Shown here: positions 1 through 7,570 of the stretch, one piece after another
Position numbering within the stretch: the first letter of the stretch is position 1
Layout: each line of letters begins with the position of its first letter
Assembly (NCBI RefSeq): GCF_010730955.1
Contig: NZ_AP022577.1
Location: 4,092,001 to 4,156,000 of the forward strand
DNA length: 64,000 nucleotides
Source: Mycolicibacterium aubagnense
Lineage (GTDB): Bacteria > Actinomycetota > Actinomycetes > Mycobacteriales > Mycobacteriaceae
Direction of reading: 5' to 3'
The notes under the pieces: model-generated
The model's database searches: none
What the model was told of the DNA's origin: nothing
The model's input: only the letters and a program-made list of their open reading frames with translations
Made by a program: the position numbers and the translations under genes

Positions 1-2
1 TG

Positions 3-158
3 GTGGTGAACTCCGTGCTCGGCTGGGCGTGGGCCGACCCGATCGCCGCACTGGTGATCGCCGGCGTCGCGGCGAAGGAAGGCATCGATGCGTGGCGCGG
101 TGACGCCTGTTGTGCGCCCGTTGTCCCTGAGCGTGACGAGGGTGGCTGCTGCGACTGA
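3..158 (+). CDS. C-terminus of a cation transporter (partial)
   Basis: The frame is open from the window edge to a TGA at 156-158, so only the last 51 codons are present. The peptide has a small hydrophobic stretch (ADPIAALVIAGVAAKEG) typical of the final membrane helix of cation-diffusion-facilitator-type transporters. It is followed by a cytosolic tail with two CC pairs (DACCAP and GGCCD at the very end). Cysteine-rich tails of this kind occur in mycobacterial heavy-metal transporters and could bind soft metals. The family call is inference from this short fragment. Confidence 0.5.
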   Translation: MVNSVLGWAWADPIAALVIAGVAAKEGIDAWRGDACCAPVVPERDEGGCCD

Positions 159-170
159 CGGTCCAGCACC

Positions 171-1805
171 TCAGTCCGTCCGGGCGGCCAGGTCCCGCTT
201 GAGCACCTTGCCGGTGGGGTTGCGCGGTAGCTCGTCGAGGAACACCACCTCGCGCGGCACCTTGTAGCGGGCCAGGTTGTCCTTGACGAACTCCTTGATC
301 TCCGCCTCCGACACGCTGGTGCCCGCCGCGGTAACCACGAAGGCGCGCAGGCGTTTTCCGAATTCCTCGTCGTCGACGCCGATGGCAGAGGCTTCCACGA
401 TGGCCGGGTGGGTGGCCAGCAGTTCCTCGACCTCGACCGGGAACACGTTCTCCCCGCCGGAGACGATCATGTCGTCATCCCGGCCGTCGATGTACAGCCG
501 GCCCTTCTCGTCGAAGTGCCCGACGTCGCCGCTGGCCATCAACCCGTCGATGAACTCCTTGGTGCCGCCACCGGTGTAGCCCTCGAATTGTGTTGCCGCG
601 CCCACGAATATCCGGCCCGTGCCAGGCGACGGCACCTCGCGGCCGTGGTCGTCGAAGATCTTGATCCGGCAGCCGAGCATCGGCGTGCCGACCGAGGTCG
701 GGGCCTCGCGGATATCGGCCGGCGTGGCCATGGTCGCCAGGGCGACTTCGGTTGAGCCGTAGAGGTTGTAGACCACCTCACCGAGCAGGTCCTGCGCCGC
801 GGTGGCGACGGCGGCCGGCAACTGGGAGCCGGCGCAGAAGATGGCGCGCAGGCTCGAGGTGTCGTAGCTGCGGACCGTGTGGTCGCCGAGGCCCAGTACG
901 CGCTGCAGCATGACCGGCACGACGCACACGGTGGTGGCCTGGTGCTTCTCGATGTCCGCCACCAGTTGCTCTGCGTCAAACTTGCGGCGCAGCACCAACT
1001 TCGAGCCCAGGGCGATCGTCATGATGGCGATCAGCAGGCCGGTGCCATGAAACAGCGGCGGCCCCATGATGGTGGCTTCGCGAGCGCGCATCGGAAGCCG
1101 CTCCAGCAGGCCGCCCGGCAGGATGAAGCTGCGCGGCTCCGCGCGCGGTGCGCCCTTGGGCGTGCCCGTCGTCCCACTCGTCAGCAGGATGATCTTTCCC
1201 GGCTTGGCCGGCGCCGGCGGTGCCTTCGGTGACGCGTCGGCCGCGAGGGCGTCGAGATCGTCGGTGGCGCTGTCGATATCGGCGACGAACCTGCCGAGCC
1301 GCGCCTCGATATCGGCGACCAGATCGGTGAATTCGACGTCGTGCACCAGCAGGTCGACCCCTTCGCGATTCGCGACTTCCGCTGCCTGGCGGGCCGAGAA
1401 CGCCGTGTTGAGCCACACCGCGTTGACGCCGGCGCGGGACGCGGCGAACGCCACGATCAGCGGTCCGCGGTGGTTGCGGCAGAGGATGCCGACGGTGTCG
1501 CCCGGGGCCAGCCGTTGCCGGAAGGCGTTGGCAATCCGGTCGACTGCCTCATCGAATTCGGCGTAGGTCAGTTCGCCGCGTTCGTCGGCGATCGCCGGAT
1601 ACCCACCATGGCGGATCGCGGCGATGCGCGGCGCGGCGCCGAACGGACCGTACGTGGCAAGTGCCCGCACGACCTGCACCAACCGGTGCGGCAGATCGAC
1701 GCCGATGGCGCCGGCCCGCACCAGCGCCACGAGGGCGCGGACCTCGAGGCCGGCCCGCCGGGCCGGCTCGGCAACCAGTGAGTTCAGGTCCATCATCTTC
1801 CTCAT
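171..1805 (-). CDS. Acyl-CoA synthetase (FadD-type, AMP-forming)
   Basis: A 544-aa member of the ANL adenylating superfamily, which activates a carboxylic (probably fatty) acid to acyl-AMP and then acyl-CoA. Visible motifs are the phosphate-binding loop LLTSGTTGTPKG near residues 207-218, YGSTE near 345, the SGDVG/DGRDDDMI hinge region near 430, and the C-terminal PTGKVLKRDL carrying the adenylation lysine. Length is normal for FadD proteins. The first ATG follows the stop of the upstream dehydrogenase with no gap; the second or third ATG (MMDLNS) is an alternative start, since GAGGAAG lies just before it. It is the last gene of a three-gene lipid-type operon with two SDRs. Substrate is unknown. 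Confidence 0.88.
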   Translation of the reverse strand: MRKMMDLNSLVAEPARRAGLEVRALVALVRAGAIGVDLPHRLVQVVRALATYGPFGAAPRIAAIRHGGYPAIADERGELTYAEFDEAVDRIANAFRQRLAPGDTVGILCRNHRGPLIVAFAASRAGVNAVWLNTAFSARQAAEVANREGVDLLVHDVEFTDLVADIEARLGRFVADIDSATDDLDALAADASPKAPPAPAKPGKIILLTSGTTGTPKGAPRAEPRSFILPGGLLERLPMRAREATIMGPPLFHGTGLLIAIMTIALGSKLVLRRKFDAEQLVADIEKHQATTVCVVPVMLQRVLGLGDHTVRSYDTSSLRAIFCAGSQLPAAVATAAQDLLGEVVYNLYGSTEVALATMATPADIREAPTSVGTPMLGCRIKIFDDHGREVPSPGTGRIFVGAATQFEGYTGGGTKEFIDGLMASGDVGHFDEKGRLYIDGRDDDMIVSGGENVFPVEVEELLATHPAIVEASAIGVDDEEFGKRLRAFVVTAAGTSVSEAEIKEFVKDNLARYKVPREVVFLDELPRNPTGKVLKRDLAARTD

Positions 1806-2795
1806 CTATTCGGCCGCAACGGGTTCGGCTGCTTCTTCGGCCGTTGCGTGCGCAGCCATCGAATCGCCGAACATCGAGTAGACCTTGTTCCGCACCAGGT
1901 CGAAGGGCCGCGGGCTGAGCGCGTCGGTGAGGGCGGTCAACTGGCCCGACGGCGGGCTCAGCCGGCGCGGGCGGTGCATGATCGCGTCGCACAGCGTGCT
2001 CGCGGCCTGCTCGGGGGTGAGCGTGGGGAAGCGGTCGTACATCTTGGTCGGGGCGATCATCGCGGTCCGCACCAGCGGCATGTGCACCGTGGTGAAGGTG
2101 ACGTTGTTCGACACCGTCTCACCTTGCAACGTGTCGCACAGTCCGTCCAGTGCCGACTTGCTGGCGATGTAGGCGCCGAAGCGCGGCAGCTTGGTCTGCA
2201 CGCCGATCGAGGACACATTGATGATGTGGCCGAAGCCGCGCTCGCGCATGCCCGGCGTGAACTTCAGGATCAGCTGGACCGGGGCAAAGTAGTTCAGCTG
2301 CATGGTCCGCTGGTAGTCGTGCATCCGGTCGTGCGACAGCTCCAGCGAGCGGCGGATGGAGCGGCCGGCGTTGTTGATGAGGATGTCGACGCGGCCGAGG
2401 TCGGCCAGCACCTGGTCTGCCATGTCGCCGATGGCGTCGAGGTCGCTCAGATCGCAGGGGTACACGTGCGCGGTGCCGCCGTCGGCGCGGATGTCGTCGG
2501 CAACACGTTCCAGGTTCTCCCGGGTGCGGGCCACCAGCACGACCTCGCCGCCGGCAGCACCGATGCGGCGCGCGGTGGTCTCACCGATACCCGCCGAGGC
2601 GCCGGTGATCACGACGATCTTGCCCGCGACAGCATCATCGAGGGTGTAGCCGGTGATGGCGTCGACCACGGTCTGCAGGTAGATCGGGCGGGTCTTGATG
2701 GGCGTGTTCATGACGCTGGCGAAGGCAGCGAGAGGCTTGGCGGTGACGGCGGCGACCGGCTTGGTCGCCAGGGCGGTGAGGTCGGAGAGGTTCAC
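1806..2795 (-). CDS. Short-chain dehydrogenase/reductase, long N-terminal form
   Basis: A 329-aa NAD(P)-dependent SDR. The Rossmann nucleotide motif TGASAGIG is at about residues 64-71, NNAG follows in the middle, and the catalytic YxxxK is seen in AYIASKSA after NVSS. The N-terminal extension of about 55 residues before the Rossmann fold is typical of mycobacterial SDRs annotated as fatty acyl-CoA reductases; that substrate is inference. The GTG start at 2795 was chosen because AAGGGA lies upstream at good spacing; the reading frame stays open farther upstream but has no better start. It sits between a second SDR and the FadD, so all three probably act on the same lipid. Confidence 0.82.
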   Translation of the reverse strand: MNLSDLTALATKPVAAVTAKPLAAFASVMNTPIKTRPIYLQTVVDAITGYTLDDAVAGKIVVITGASAGIGETTARRIGAAGGEVVLVARTRENLERVADDIRADGGTAHVYPCDLSDLDAIGDMADQVLADLGRVDILINNAGRSIRRSLELSHDRMHDYQRTMQLNYFAPVQLILKFTPGMRERGFGHIINVSSIGVQTKLPRFGAYIASKSALDGLCDTLQGETVSNNVTFTTVHMPLVRTAMIAPTKMYDRFPTLTPEQAASTLCDAIMHRPRRLSPPSGQLTALTDALSPRPFDLVRNKVYSMFGDSMAAHATAEEAAEPVAAE

Positions 2796-2827
2796 GGCAG
2801 AGGTCCCTTCTCGAGTGAGGTCGGTTT

Positions 2828-3619
2828 TCAGCCCAGAGCCCGGCGGGCCAGGCGCAGGGCCGGCAGCAGCAGGGCGTGGGGAGTGATGGAGCCAGTGATG
2901 GCCATGAGCTTCACAACGACACCGGGCACGATCTGCCGGGCGCCGGCCTGCATGCCGTCGGCGGCCTGGGTCGCGACGTCGACGGGGGAGACCTGGGCCG
3001 GTCGCAGGCTGAATTCGTGCGCCGAGGCGACCTCTGCCCATTCGGTCGGGACCGGTCCGGGGCACAACGAGGTGCAGGAGACGCCGGTGCCGCGCAGCTC
3101 TTCGTGGACGGCTTCGGAGAACGAGTTGACGAACGCCTTGGACGCGCCATAGGTCGCCATCGAGGGCATGGGCTGGAAGGCGACGACGGATGCCACGTTC
3201 AGGACGGCGCCCGCGCCGCGCTCCACCATGCCGGGCAGGACGGCGTGGGTAAGTTCCTGCAGCGCAACAATATTGACCTCGACCTGCTCGCGCTCGCGGC
3301 CCATCGGCAGGGTATGGAAGGCACCGCTGGTACCGAAGCCGGCGGAGTTGCACAGGCCCGCGACTGGCCGGCTGCGCAGTTCCTCGATCAGGGTCTGGCG
3401 CTGGGTGGCGTCGGCGAGATCGCAGGGCCGCACCGTGACGCCGATGCCGTGCTCGGCGCGCAGTTCGTCGGCCAGGGCGTCGAGCCGGTCCTGACGGCGG
3501 GCGACGAGGAAGACGTCGTAGCCGCGGGCGGCGAGCACCCGGGCCAGTTCGGTTCCGATTCCGGACGAGGCACCAGTGATGACGACCTCGGTGGTGCCTG
3601 AGGGCTTCGGCAGGGTCAT
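2828..3619 (-). CDS. Short-chain dehydrogenase/reductase
   Basis: A 263-aa classical SDR with TGASSGIG at residues 15-22, NSAG in place of NNAG, and the catalytic YGASK. It is the first gene of the reverse operon SDR-SDR-FadD and is read divergently from a MerR-type regulator, with an 11+11-bp palindrome between the two starts. In M. tuberculosis a fatty-acyl-CoA-reductase-like SDR and a ketoacyl-reductase-like SDR (Rv1543/Rv1544) are neighbours; resemblance to that pair is a guess from memory. Likely lipid oxidoreductase of unknown substrate. Confidence 0.82.
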   Translation of the reverse strand: MTLPKPSGTTEVVITGASSGIGTELARVLAARGYDVFLVARRQDRLDALADELRAEHGIGVTVRPCDLADATQRQTLIEELRSRPVAGLCNSAGFGTSGAFHTLPMGREREQVEVNIVALQELTHAVLPGMVERGAGAVLNVASVVAFQPMPSMATYGASKAFVNSFSEAVHEELRGTGVSCTSLCPGPVPTEWAEVASAHEFSLRPAQVSPVDVATQAADGMQAGARQIVPGVVVKLMAITGSITPHALLLPALRLARRALG

Positions 3620-3646
3620 GTGGCTCTCATTTCATGTCGACGTGTG

Positions 3647-3671
3647 ACTGTGCCAGTAACACTGGCACAGT
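3647..3671. promoter_or_regulatory. 25-bp perfect palindromic operator (11-bp arms, 3-bp spacer)
   Basis: Two 11-bp arms, ACTGTGCCAGT and its exact reverse complement, flank the triplet AAC in the 80-bp gap between the divergent SDR operon and the MerR-type gene. It ends 16 bp before a TATACT -10 box, so it covers the -35 zone of the regulator and lies about 28 bp from the SDR start. It is the obvious binding site for the adjacent regulator; binding itself is inferred. Confidence 0.75.
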
Positions 3672-3686
3672 GCGAATGTTGGTGTC

Positions 3687-3692
3687 TATACT
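3687..3692 (+). promoter_or_regulatory. -10 box of the MerR-type gene (leaderless)
   Basis: TATACT ends 7 nt before the ATG at 3700 and no ribosome binding site precedes that ATG, so transcription probably starts on or next to the start codon. Confidence 0.6.
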
Positions 3693-3699
3693 TCGTGGA

Positions 3700-4422
3700 A
3701 TGGCAGATGTCACAGTCGAGGAATTCACCATCGACGAACTGGCCGCGCGTACCGGCACGACGGTGCGAACCATCCGCTTCTACAACGAGAGCGGCCTGCT
3801 GCCGCCTGCCGAGCGGCGTGGCCGCCTCGCGTATTACGGTGCGCCGCACCGCATTCGGCTGGAGTTGGTGCAGCAGTTGCAGCAACACGGCTATACCCTG
3901 GCGGCCATCACCAAGGTGCTGGCTCGGCTACCGGAGGGCGCCACCGCCCATGACCTCGCCGTGCGTGCAGCACTTCTCACACCGTGGAGTCCGGCGGACG
4001 ACGAGACCGTCGATCTGCGCGCACTCGAACAACGCGCGGGTCTGTCGTTGGACGCCCGGGCACTCGAGACCCTCGAAGCGCTCGGAGCCATCCGGCGCCT
4101 CGATGACGGCACCTTCAGCGTCCGGCCGTCGGTCCTGGGCGCGGCCATGAACCTGCGCGACACCAGCGTTCCGGCCGAGGACGTCCGCCGCCTGGCCGGC
4201 GTTGTCGACAAACACATCGACGCCCTCGCCAACGAGGTGGCGGACGTCGTCTTCAGCCGGATTCGCGAGGCCGATGACCCCAACGTGTACCTCGGGCGCA
4301 TCGCCAAGGTGGTGCCGAACCTGCGGCCGCTGGCGGCGCAGATGATGGCCGACCGGTTCACCGCCGCGATCAATCAGGCGGTGCAGGAACGGGTCGCGGA
4401 ACTGGAGATGCCGGCTAAATAA
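3700..4422 (+). CDS. MerR-family transcriptional regulator
   Basis: A 240-aa regulator. Residues about 9-75 form a MerR winged helix (FTIDELAARTGTTVRTIRFYNESGLLP followed, after the wing, by a helix beginning RIRLELVQQLQQHGYT). The remainder is a helical region without the cysteines of metal-sensing MerR proteins, so an organic or acyl ligand is more likely. The ATG at 3700 was chosen over upstream in-frame starts because the MerR domain begins just after it and a TATACT -10 box is 7 nt away. It is divergent from the SDR-SDR-FadD operon and shares its operator, so it most likely controls that operon and itself. Confidence 0.8.
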   Translation: MADVTVEEFTIDELAARTGTTVRTIRFYNESGLLPPAERRGRLAYYGAPHRIRLELVQQLQQHGYTLAAITKVLARLPEGATAHDLAVRAALLTPWSPADDETVDLRALEQRAGLSLDARALETLEALGAIRRLDDGTFSVRPSVLGAAMNLRDTSVPAEDVRRLAGVVDKHIDALANEVADVVFSRIREADDPNVYLGRIAKVVPNLRPLAAQMMADRFTAAINQAVQERVAELEMPAK

Positions 4423-4431
4423 GCCCGGCGG

Positions 4432-4890
4432 CTACTTTCGGCGGAGTTGGCAGGTTGCCCTGGTGGTGGCGACGACGGTTCCTTCGGCGTCGGTCACGGT
4501 CGCCTCGACGACGTACTCCGACTTGCCGTGCTGTGCGGCCTCGGACTCGATCCGAGTGATGTCGTCGTCGCTCAACTCGGCCTGGGCCCGCACATCGGAT
4601 TTCGCCGGTGCCTTGTACTGGATCGACATGTCCTTGACCAGTGGATAGAACTGGCTCTGATCGAATGCGATGAGGGCCAGGATCCCGCCGAGCACTTCGG
4701 CGACGGTGAACAGCACACCGGCGTACATCACGCCAAAGTGGTTGCCGTTACCCGCGATTGGAGCCGTGGTGGCGGCGAACCCGCGGCGCACCTCGACGAT
4801 TCTGACGCCCAGGCCGTGGGCGGACGGGATGGTGGTCGCGAACATCGAGTTCATGAACTCGCGCTGGGCTGCGTCGTCGGTGTTCGTCAC
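4432..4890 (-). CDS. Hotdog-fold thioesterase-like protein (YiiD_C/DUF4442 type)
   Basis: A 152-aa protein with the pattern of bacterial thioesterases annotated as YiiD C-terminal or DUF4442: a conserved GNGNHFGVMYAGVLFTVAE segment (hotdog helix) near residues 46-64 followed by beta-rich sequence ending VVATTRATCQL. Likely hydrolyses an acyl-CoA; substrate unknown. The start is GTG at 4890, which lies exactly 6 nt after a TAGTCT -10 box, pointing to a leaderless transcript. It is convergent with the MerR-type gene (9 bp gap). Confidence 0.7.
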   Translation of the reverse strand: MTNTDDAAQREFMNSMFATTIPSAHGLGVRIVEVRRGFAATTAPIAGNGNHFGVMYAGVLFTVAEVLGGILALIAFDQSQFYPLVKDMSIQYKAPAKSDVRAQAELSDDDITRIESEAAQHGKSEYVVEATVTDAEGTVVATTRATCQLRRK

Positions 4891-4896
4891 GCCGCA

Positions 4897-4902
4897 AGAC
4901 TA
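4897..4902 (-). promoter_or_regulatory. -10 box TAGTCT (leaderless promoter of the thioesterase)
   Basis: TAGTCT on the reverse strand ends 6 nt before the GTG at 4890; no Shine-Dalgarno sequence fits in between. Confidence 0.55.
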
Positions 4903-4918
4903 TCTACCGCGACGGAAG

Positions 4919-4994
4919 TGGTGCCCCCACCAGGGCTCGAACCTGGGACCTGCGGATTAAAAGTCCGTAGCTCTACCGACTGAGCTATAGGGGC
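4919..4994 (-). tRNA. tRNA-Lys (anticodon TTT)
   Basis: On the reverse strand the sequence folds as a cloverleaf: acceptor GCCCCTA pairs with TGGGGGC, the D-arm contains AGCTCAGTCGGTAGAGC, the anticodon loop is CTTTTAA (anticodon TTT, lysine), and the T-loop is GTTCGAGC. The 3' CCA is encoded at 4919-4921. It lies opposite to the next three tRNA genes. Confidence 0.95.
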
Positions 4995-5158
4995 GTGGGA
5001 CACAGGATACTGCGTCCCGTGCGGCCGCCTCGCCGGGTAGGTGGTTGAGCGGCGGTTGGTGGTCTGTAGTGCCGATTTGGGCCGTGGGCCAGTCGTGCCC
5101 TAAGCTATCGAAGCTCCCAACGGAAACGTTGAGAGTGCCCCCGAAGAGATTCGGACTG

Positions 5159-5231
5159 GCCCCCATCGTTTAGTGGCCTAGGACGCCGCCCTTTCACGGC
5201 GGTAGCACGGGTTCGAATCCCGTTGGGGGTA
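5159..5231 (+). tRNA. tRNA-Glu (anticodon TTC)
   Basis: Cloverleaf of 73 nt: acceptor GCCCCCA with TGGGGGT (terminal G-U pair), anticodon stem CGCCC/GGCGG around loop TTTCAC (anticodon TTC, glutamate), T-arm GGGTTCGAATCCC. CCA is not encoded. It is the first of a forward Glu-Asp-Phe trio, an order common in mycobacteria. Confidence 0.95.
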
Positions 5232-5263
5232 CGCAGCGCGAAAGCGAAGCAAGCAGTATGTAA

Positions 5264-5340
5264 GGCCCTGTGGCGCAGTTGGTTAGCGCGCCGCCCTGTC
5301 ACGGCGGAGGTCGCGGGTTCGAGTCCCGTCAGGGTCGCCA
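5264..5340 (+). tRNA. tRNA-Asp (anticodon GTC)
   Basis: Acceptor GGCCCTG pairs with CAGGGTC, anticodon loop CTGTCAC gives GTC (aspartate), and T-arm GGGTTCGAGTCCC is intact. The 3' CCA is encoded at 5338-5340. A short hairpin CTCGGC-GAA-GCCGAG follows at 5342-5356 and may be a processing site in a common tRNA transcript. Confidence 0.95.
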
Positions 5341-5390
5341 TCTCGGCGAAGCCGAGTAGTCGCTATTGCGGCGAGGCATTCGTGCCTTCC

Positions 5391-5464
5391 GGCCAGGTAG
5401 CTCAGTTGGTACGAGCGTCCGCCTGAAAAGCGGAAGGTCGCCGGTTCGATCCCGGCCCTGGCCA
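5391..5464 (+). tRNA. tRNA-Phe (anticodon GAA)
   Basis: Acceptor GGCCAGG pairs with CCTGGCC, anticodon loop CTGAAAA gives GAA (phenylalanine), T-arm CCGGTTCGATCCCGG. CCA is not encoded. It is the last tRNA of the forward trio and is followed directly by a strong terminator. Confidence 0.95.
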
Positions 5465-5469
5465 CTTCA

Positions 5470-5495
5470 AAAACCGCCCCGCAATGGGCGGTTTT
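5470..5495 (+). terminator. Intrinsic terminator after the tRNA cluster
   Basis: AAAACCGCCC and its perfect complement GGGCGGTTTT form a 10-bp stem with a 6-nt loop, followed by a T-rich tail (CTTTGTTTTC). It starts 6 nt after tRNA-Phe, a classical rho-independent terminator. Confidence 0.9.
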
Positions 5496-5574
5496 CTTTG
5501 TTTTCAGGGCTATGACCGGCTCCTAGTCGCAAACGACCCCGCAGGGCTATGTTGGCCATTGAACGGGTGAAAGC

Positions 5575-5838
5575 GTGGCGATGATGGCCGGTCTCCTTCA
5601 ATTGGGCACGTACCTGGCGGCATGCGGGGCGCTGGCAATTGGCCTTTCGACGTCAGTGGCGGCCGACCCCGCGGCGTTCGATCCAACCGGGAACCGATCG
5701 GGTGGACCGGTACCGACCATCAACGGTGTGCCATGTGTCGGCGGCGGCCTGGGTGCTTGCCTGAGCATGAGGCAGAACGGTCCGCCCACGTCGGTGCCGC
5801 AGTCGGGTGTGGGGCACAGTCCGACGGTGCGTCGCTGA
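5575..5838 (+). CDS. Small exported protein, 87 aa
   Basis: Starts with GTG at 5575. Residues about 5-31 are a hydrophobic signal peptide (LLQLGTYLAACGALAIGLST) with a likely cut after SVAA. The mature part of about 57 residues is Gly/Pro-rich and holds two cysteines 9 residues apart (PCVGGGLGAC), which could form a disulfide outside the membrane. No recognised domain. ATG codons at 5581/5584 are alternative starts. Confidence 0.55.
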   Translation: MAMMAGLLQLGTYLAACGALAIGLSTSVAADPAAFDPTGNRSGGPVPTINGVPCVGGGLGACLSMRQNGPPTSVPQSGVGHSPTVRR

Positions 5839-5900
5839 GCGTCGGACTGCCCGAACTCACAACCCGCGGCCGATGAGTCCAGCTGGGTAAGGTGCTGGCA

Positions 5901-6929
5901 ATGACCAATTTCTCGGAGCCGGCCGACAGCCTTGAGCCGCAGCTCGAACCGGTCGCCGCCCGCCTGCTCGATGCGCAGGTGGCATTCGCCATGCAGCAGT
6001 TGCGAGGCGAGAACTACCACAGCCTGGTGCTCGACGAGATTGAGCACGCCTTGGCAGAGGCATCGGAGATCACGCTGGCAGATGCCGTGACGCCCACCAT
6101 GATCAAAAACGTCGCCGCGAAGTACGCCGTCCAGGTGCCGGTGGAAGGCGGCATCGCGGAACTGGTCAGTGAGATCGCCGCGCGGTTGTATCGGCTCACC
6201 GCGACCACGGACACCAGCTTCGGCGATGTCATTGACGGGCGGCGTTTCAGTGAGCTCAGCGCGATGGTGGTCGAGATGGGAGTCACCCAGCGGGTACTGG
6301 AGCGCATTCTGAGCAGTGAGGCGTTCGCTGAATTCTGTGTGACGCTGGTTCAGCACGCGCTCGCGGAATCTGTCACGCAGGGTGGCAGATCGCTGGCCCG
6401 CGGCCGGCTGGGCCGCATCTTCGGCGTACTCGGCGCGCGAATGCCACAGGGGCCGGTCGAACGGTTGGAGCTTCGTGCCGAGGATCTGGCGCGCCGTGGT
6501 GCCCGCTTTCTCCTCGCTCACACTCATGCGGACGAAGACGTACTTGCCGATGCGGTCAACGAGCTGTGGCGCAGCAACCTCAACAGCCCACTGTCGTCGG
6601 CAGTTTCGATGATTACCGCCGCTGACGTCGAGGACGCGGTCGTACCGATTTATGAGTTCTGGCGCACATTTCGGGACACCGGCTACTTCCGGGCGCTCCT
6701 CGATGAGGGCATTGACCACGTCTTCGAAAAGTACGGCGATGTCAGCCTTTACGACCTGCTGCTCGATCTCGGCGTGGGGCGTGAGGACATGATCGAGGAA
6801 GCCCTGCGTTTCGGCCCCCCGGTGATCGCCTTGCTCGACGAGCGGGGCTACCTGGAGTCGGTGTTGCGGCGTCGCCTCATTCCGTTCTACGTCTCGGAAC
6901 GGTTCCGGGAGGCCTTGGCGGGAGGCTGA
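5901..6929 (+). CDS. Conserved hypothetical actinobacterial protein, 342 aa
   Basis: I do not recognise a family. The protein is almost entirely alpha-helical and acidic, with no signal peptide, membrane segment or obvious catalytic motif. The middle contains RGRLGRIFGVLGARMP (about residues 170-185), a basic-hydrophobic stretch that might contact membrane or protein, and the C-terminal part carries repeated acidic helices (EDMIEEALRFGP). The ATG at 5901 is preferred over 5892 because AAGG lies 8 nt upstream. Codon use is ordinary for the genome, so it is a real gene. Its 3' end overlaps the convergent PPOX gene by 43 bp. Confidence 0.75.
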   Translation: MTNFSEPADSLEPQLEPVAARLLDAQVAFAMQQLRGENYHSLVLDEIEHALAEASEITLADAVTPTMIKNVAAKYAVQVPVEGGIAELVSEIAARLYRLTATTDTSFGDVIDGRRFSELSAMVVEMGVTQRVLERILSSEAFAEFCVTLVQHALAESVTQGGRSLARGRLGRIFGVLGARMPQGPVERLELRAEDLARRGARFLLAHTHADEDVLADAVNELWRSNLNSPLSSAVSMITAADVEDAVVPIYEFWRTFRDTGYFRALLDEGIDHVFEKYGDVSLYDLLLDLGVGREDMIEEALRFGPPVIALLDERGYLESVLRRRLIPFYVSERFREALAGG

Positions 6930-7543
6930 GCCTCCAACTCCGCCACCCGTGCCTTGAGCGCGTCGATCTCGGCCCGCAGCTCGGCTTCGCGCCCGTCGAA
7001 CTTGGCTTGATAGGCCGCACCCAGCTCGCGCAGGTACTCGCGATCGAAGCGCGGGATGATGGAGCGCGAGCAGTTCCAGTCGAAGGCCTCGACGGCAATC
7101 TCGATCTCGCGCTGCAGCCCGTCCTCGATCACCGTCCCGCGGCCGAATACCTTGAGCCGGGTGCGTCGCGGGTAGTCGACGAAGAACATCGCCAGCCGGT
7201 CGTCGGCAGCCAGATTGCCCAGAGTGACGAACTGGTTGTTGCCCGGTAGGTCGATGAACCGCAGCCGGCCGCTCTCGGGCAGGTACCGGACGAATCCGGC
7301 TGGGCCACTGCGGTATTGGAGGTACGGCCAACCGTTGGGGGTGACCGTGGCCAGGCAGAACTGATCCGCGCGCCGGATCATCAGCAGCTCGCGGTCATCG
7401 AGATGCTGTGGGCCGTCGTCCGTGCGCTCGGTGTGCCGTCCATACGCTTGATAGCTGCCGTTGCGCTGCTGACGCTCCAGGGCATCGGGGCCGAATGCCA
7501 GGTGGTGATAGTGGTTGTTCGGCTCGGTGGACACAACGGTCAC
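6887..7543 (-). CDS. Pyridoxamine-5'-phosphate-oxidase-like flavin/F420 split-barrel protein
   Basis: A 218-aa protein. The central split-barrel (about 45-160) is recognisable from FCLATVTPNGWPYLQYRSGP, RLRFIDLPGNNQF and LAMFFVDYPRRTRLKVFGRG, the pattern of PNPOx-related proteins that bind FMN or F420. The C-terminal 45 residues are a charged helix (KFDGREAELRAEIDALKARV), probably a coiled coil for dimerisation. Start at 7543 follows the first GTG; a TAGCGT -10 box overlapping that codon suggests that a leaderless transcript could instead begin at the GTG at 7534. Substrate unknown. Confidence 0.75.
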   Translation of the reverse strand: MTVVSTEPNNHYHHLAFGPDALERQQRNGSYQAYGRHTERTDDGPQHLDDRELLMIRRADQFCLATVTPNGWPYLQYRSGPAGFVRYLPESGRLRFIDLPGNNQFVTLGNLAADDRLAMFFVDYPRRTRLKVFGRGTVIEDGLQREIEIAVEAFDWNCSRSIIPRFDREYLRELGAAYQAKFDGREAELRAEIDALKARVAELEAQPPAKASRNRSET

Positions 7544-7570
7544 GCTACGCGCGCCGGCGATCTCGAATGG

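Noticed and set aside
1806-3353. 515-codon reverse frame merging the first SDR with upstream DNA
   Set aside because: The extra N-terminal part is an Arg-rich shadow of the second SDR; the SDR starts at GTG 2795 with an RBS.
4919-5464. tRNA cluster as an attachment site of an integrated element
   Set aside because: No integrase, no duplicated tRNA 3' end and no change of composition next to the tRNAs.
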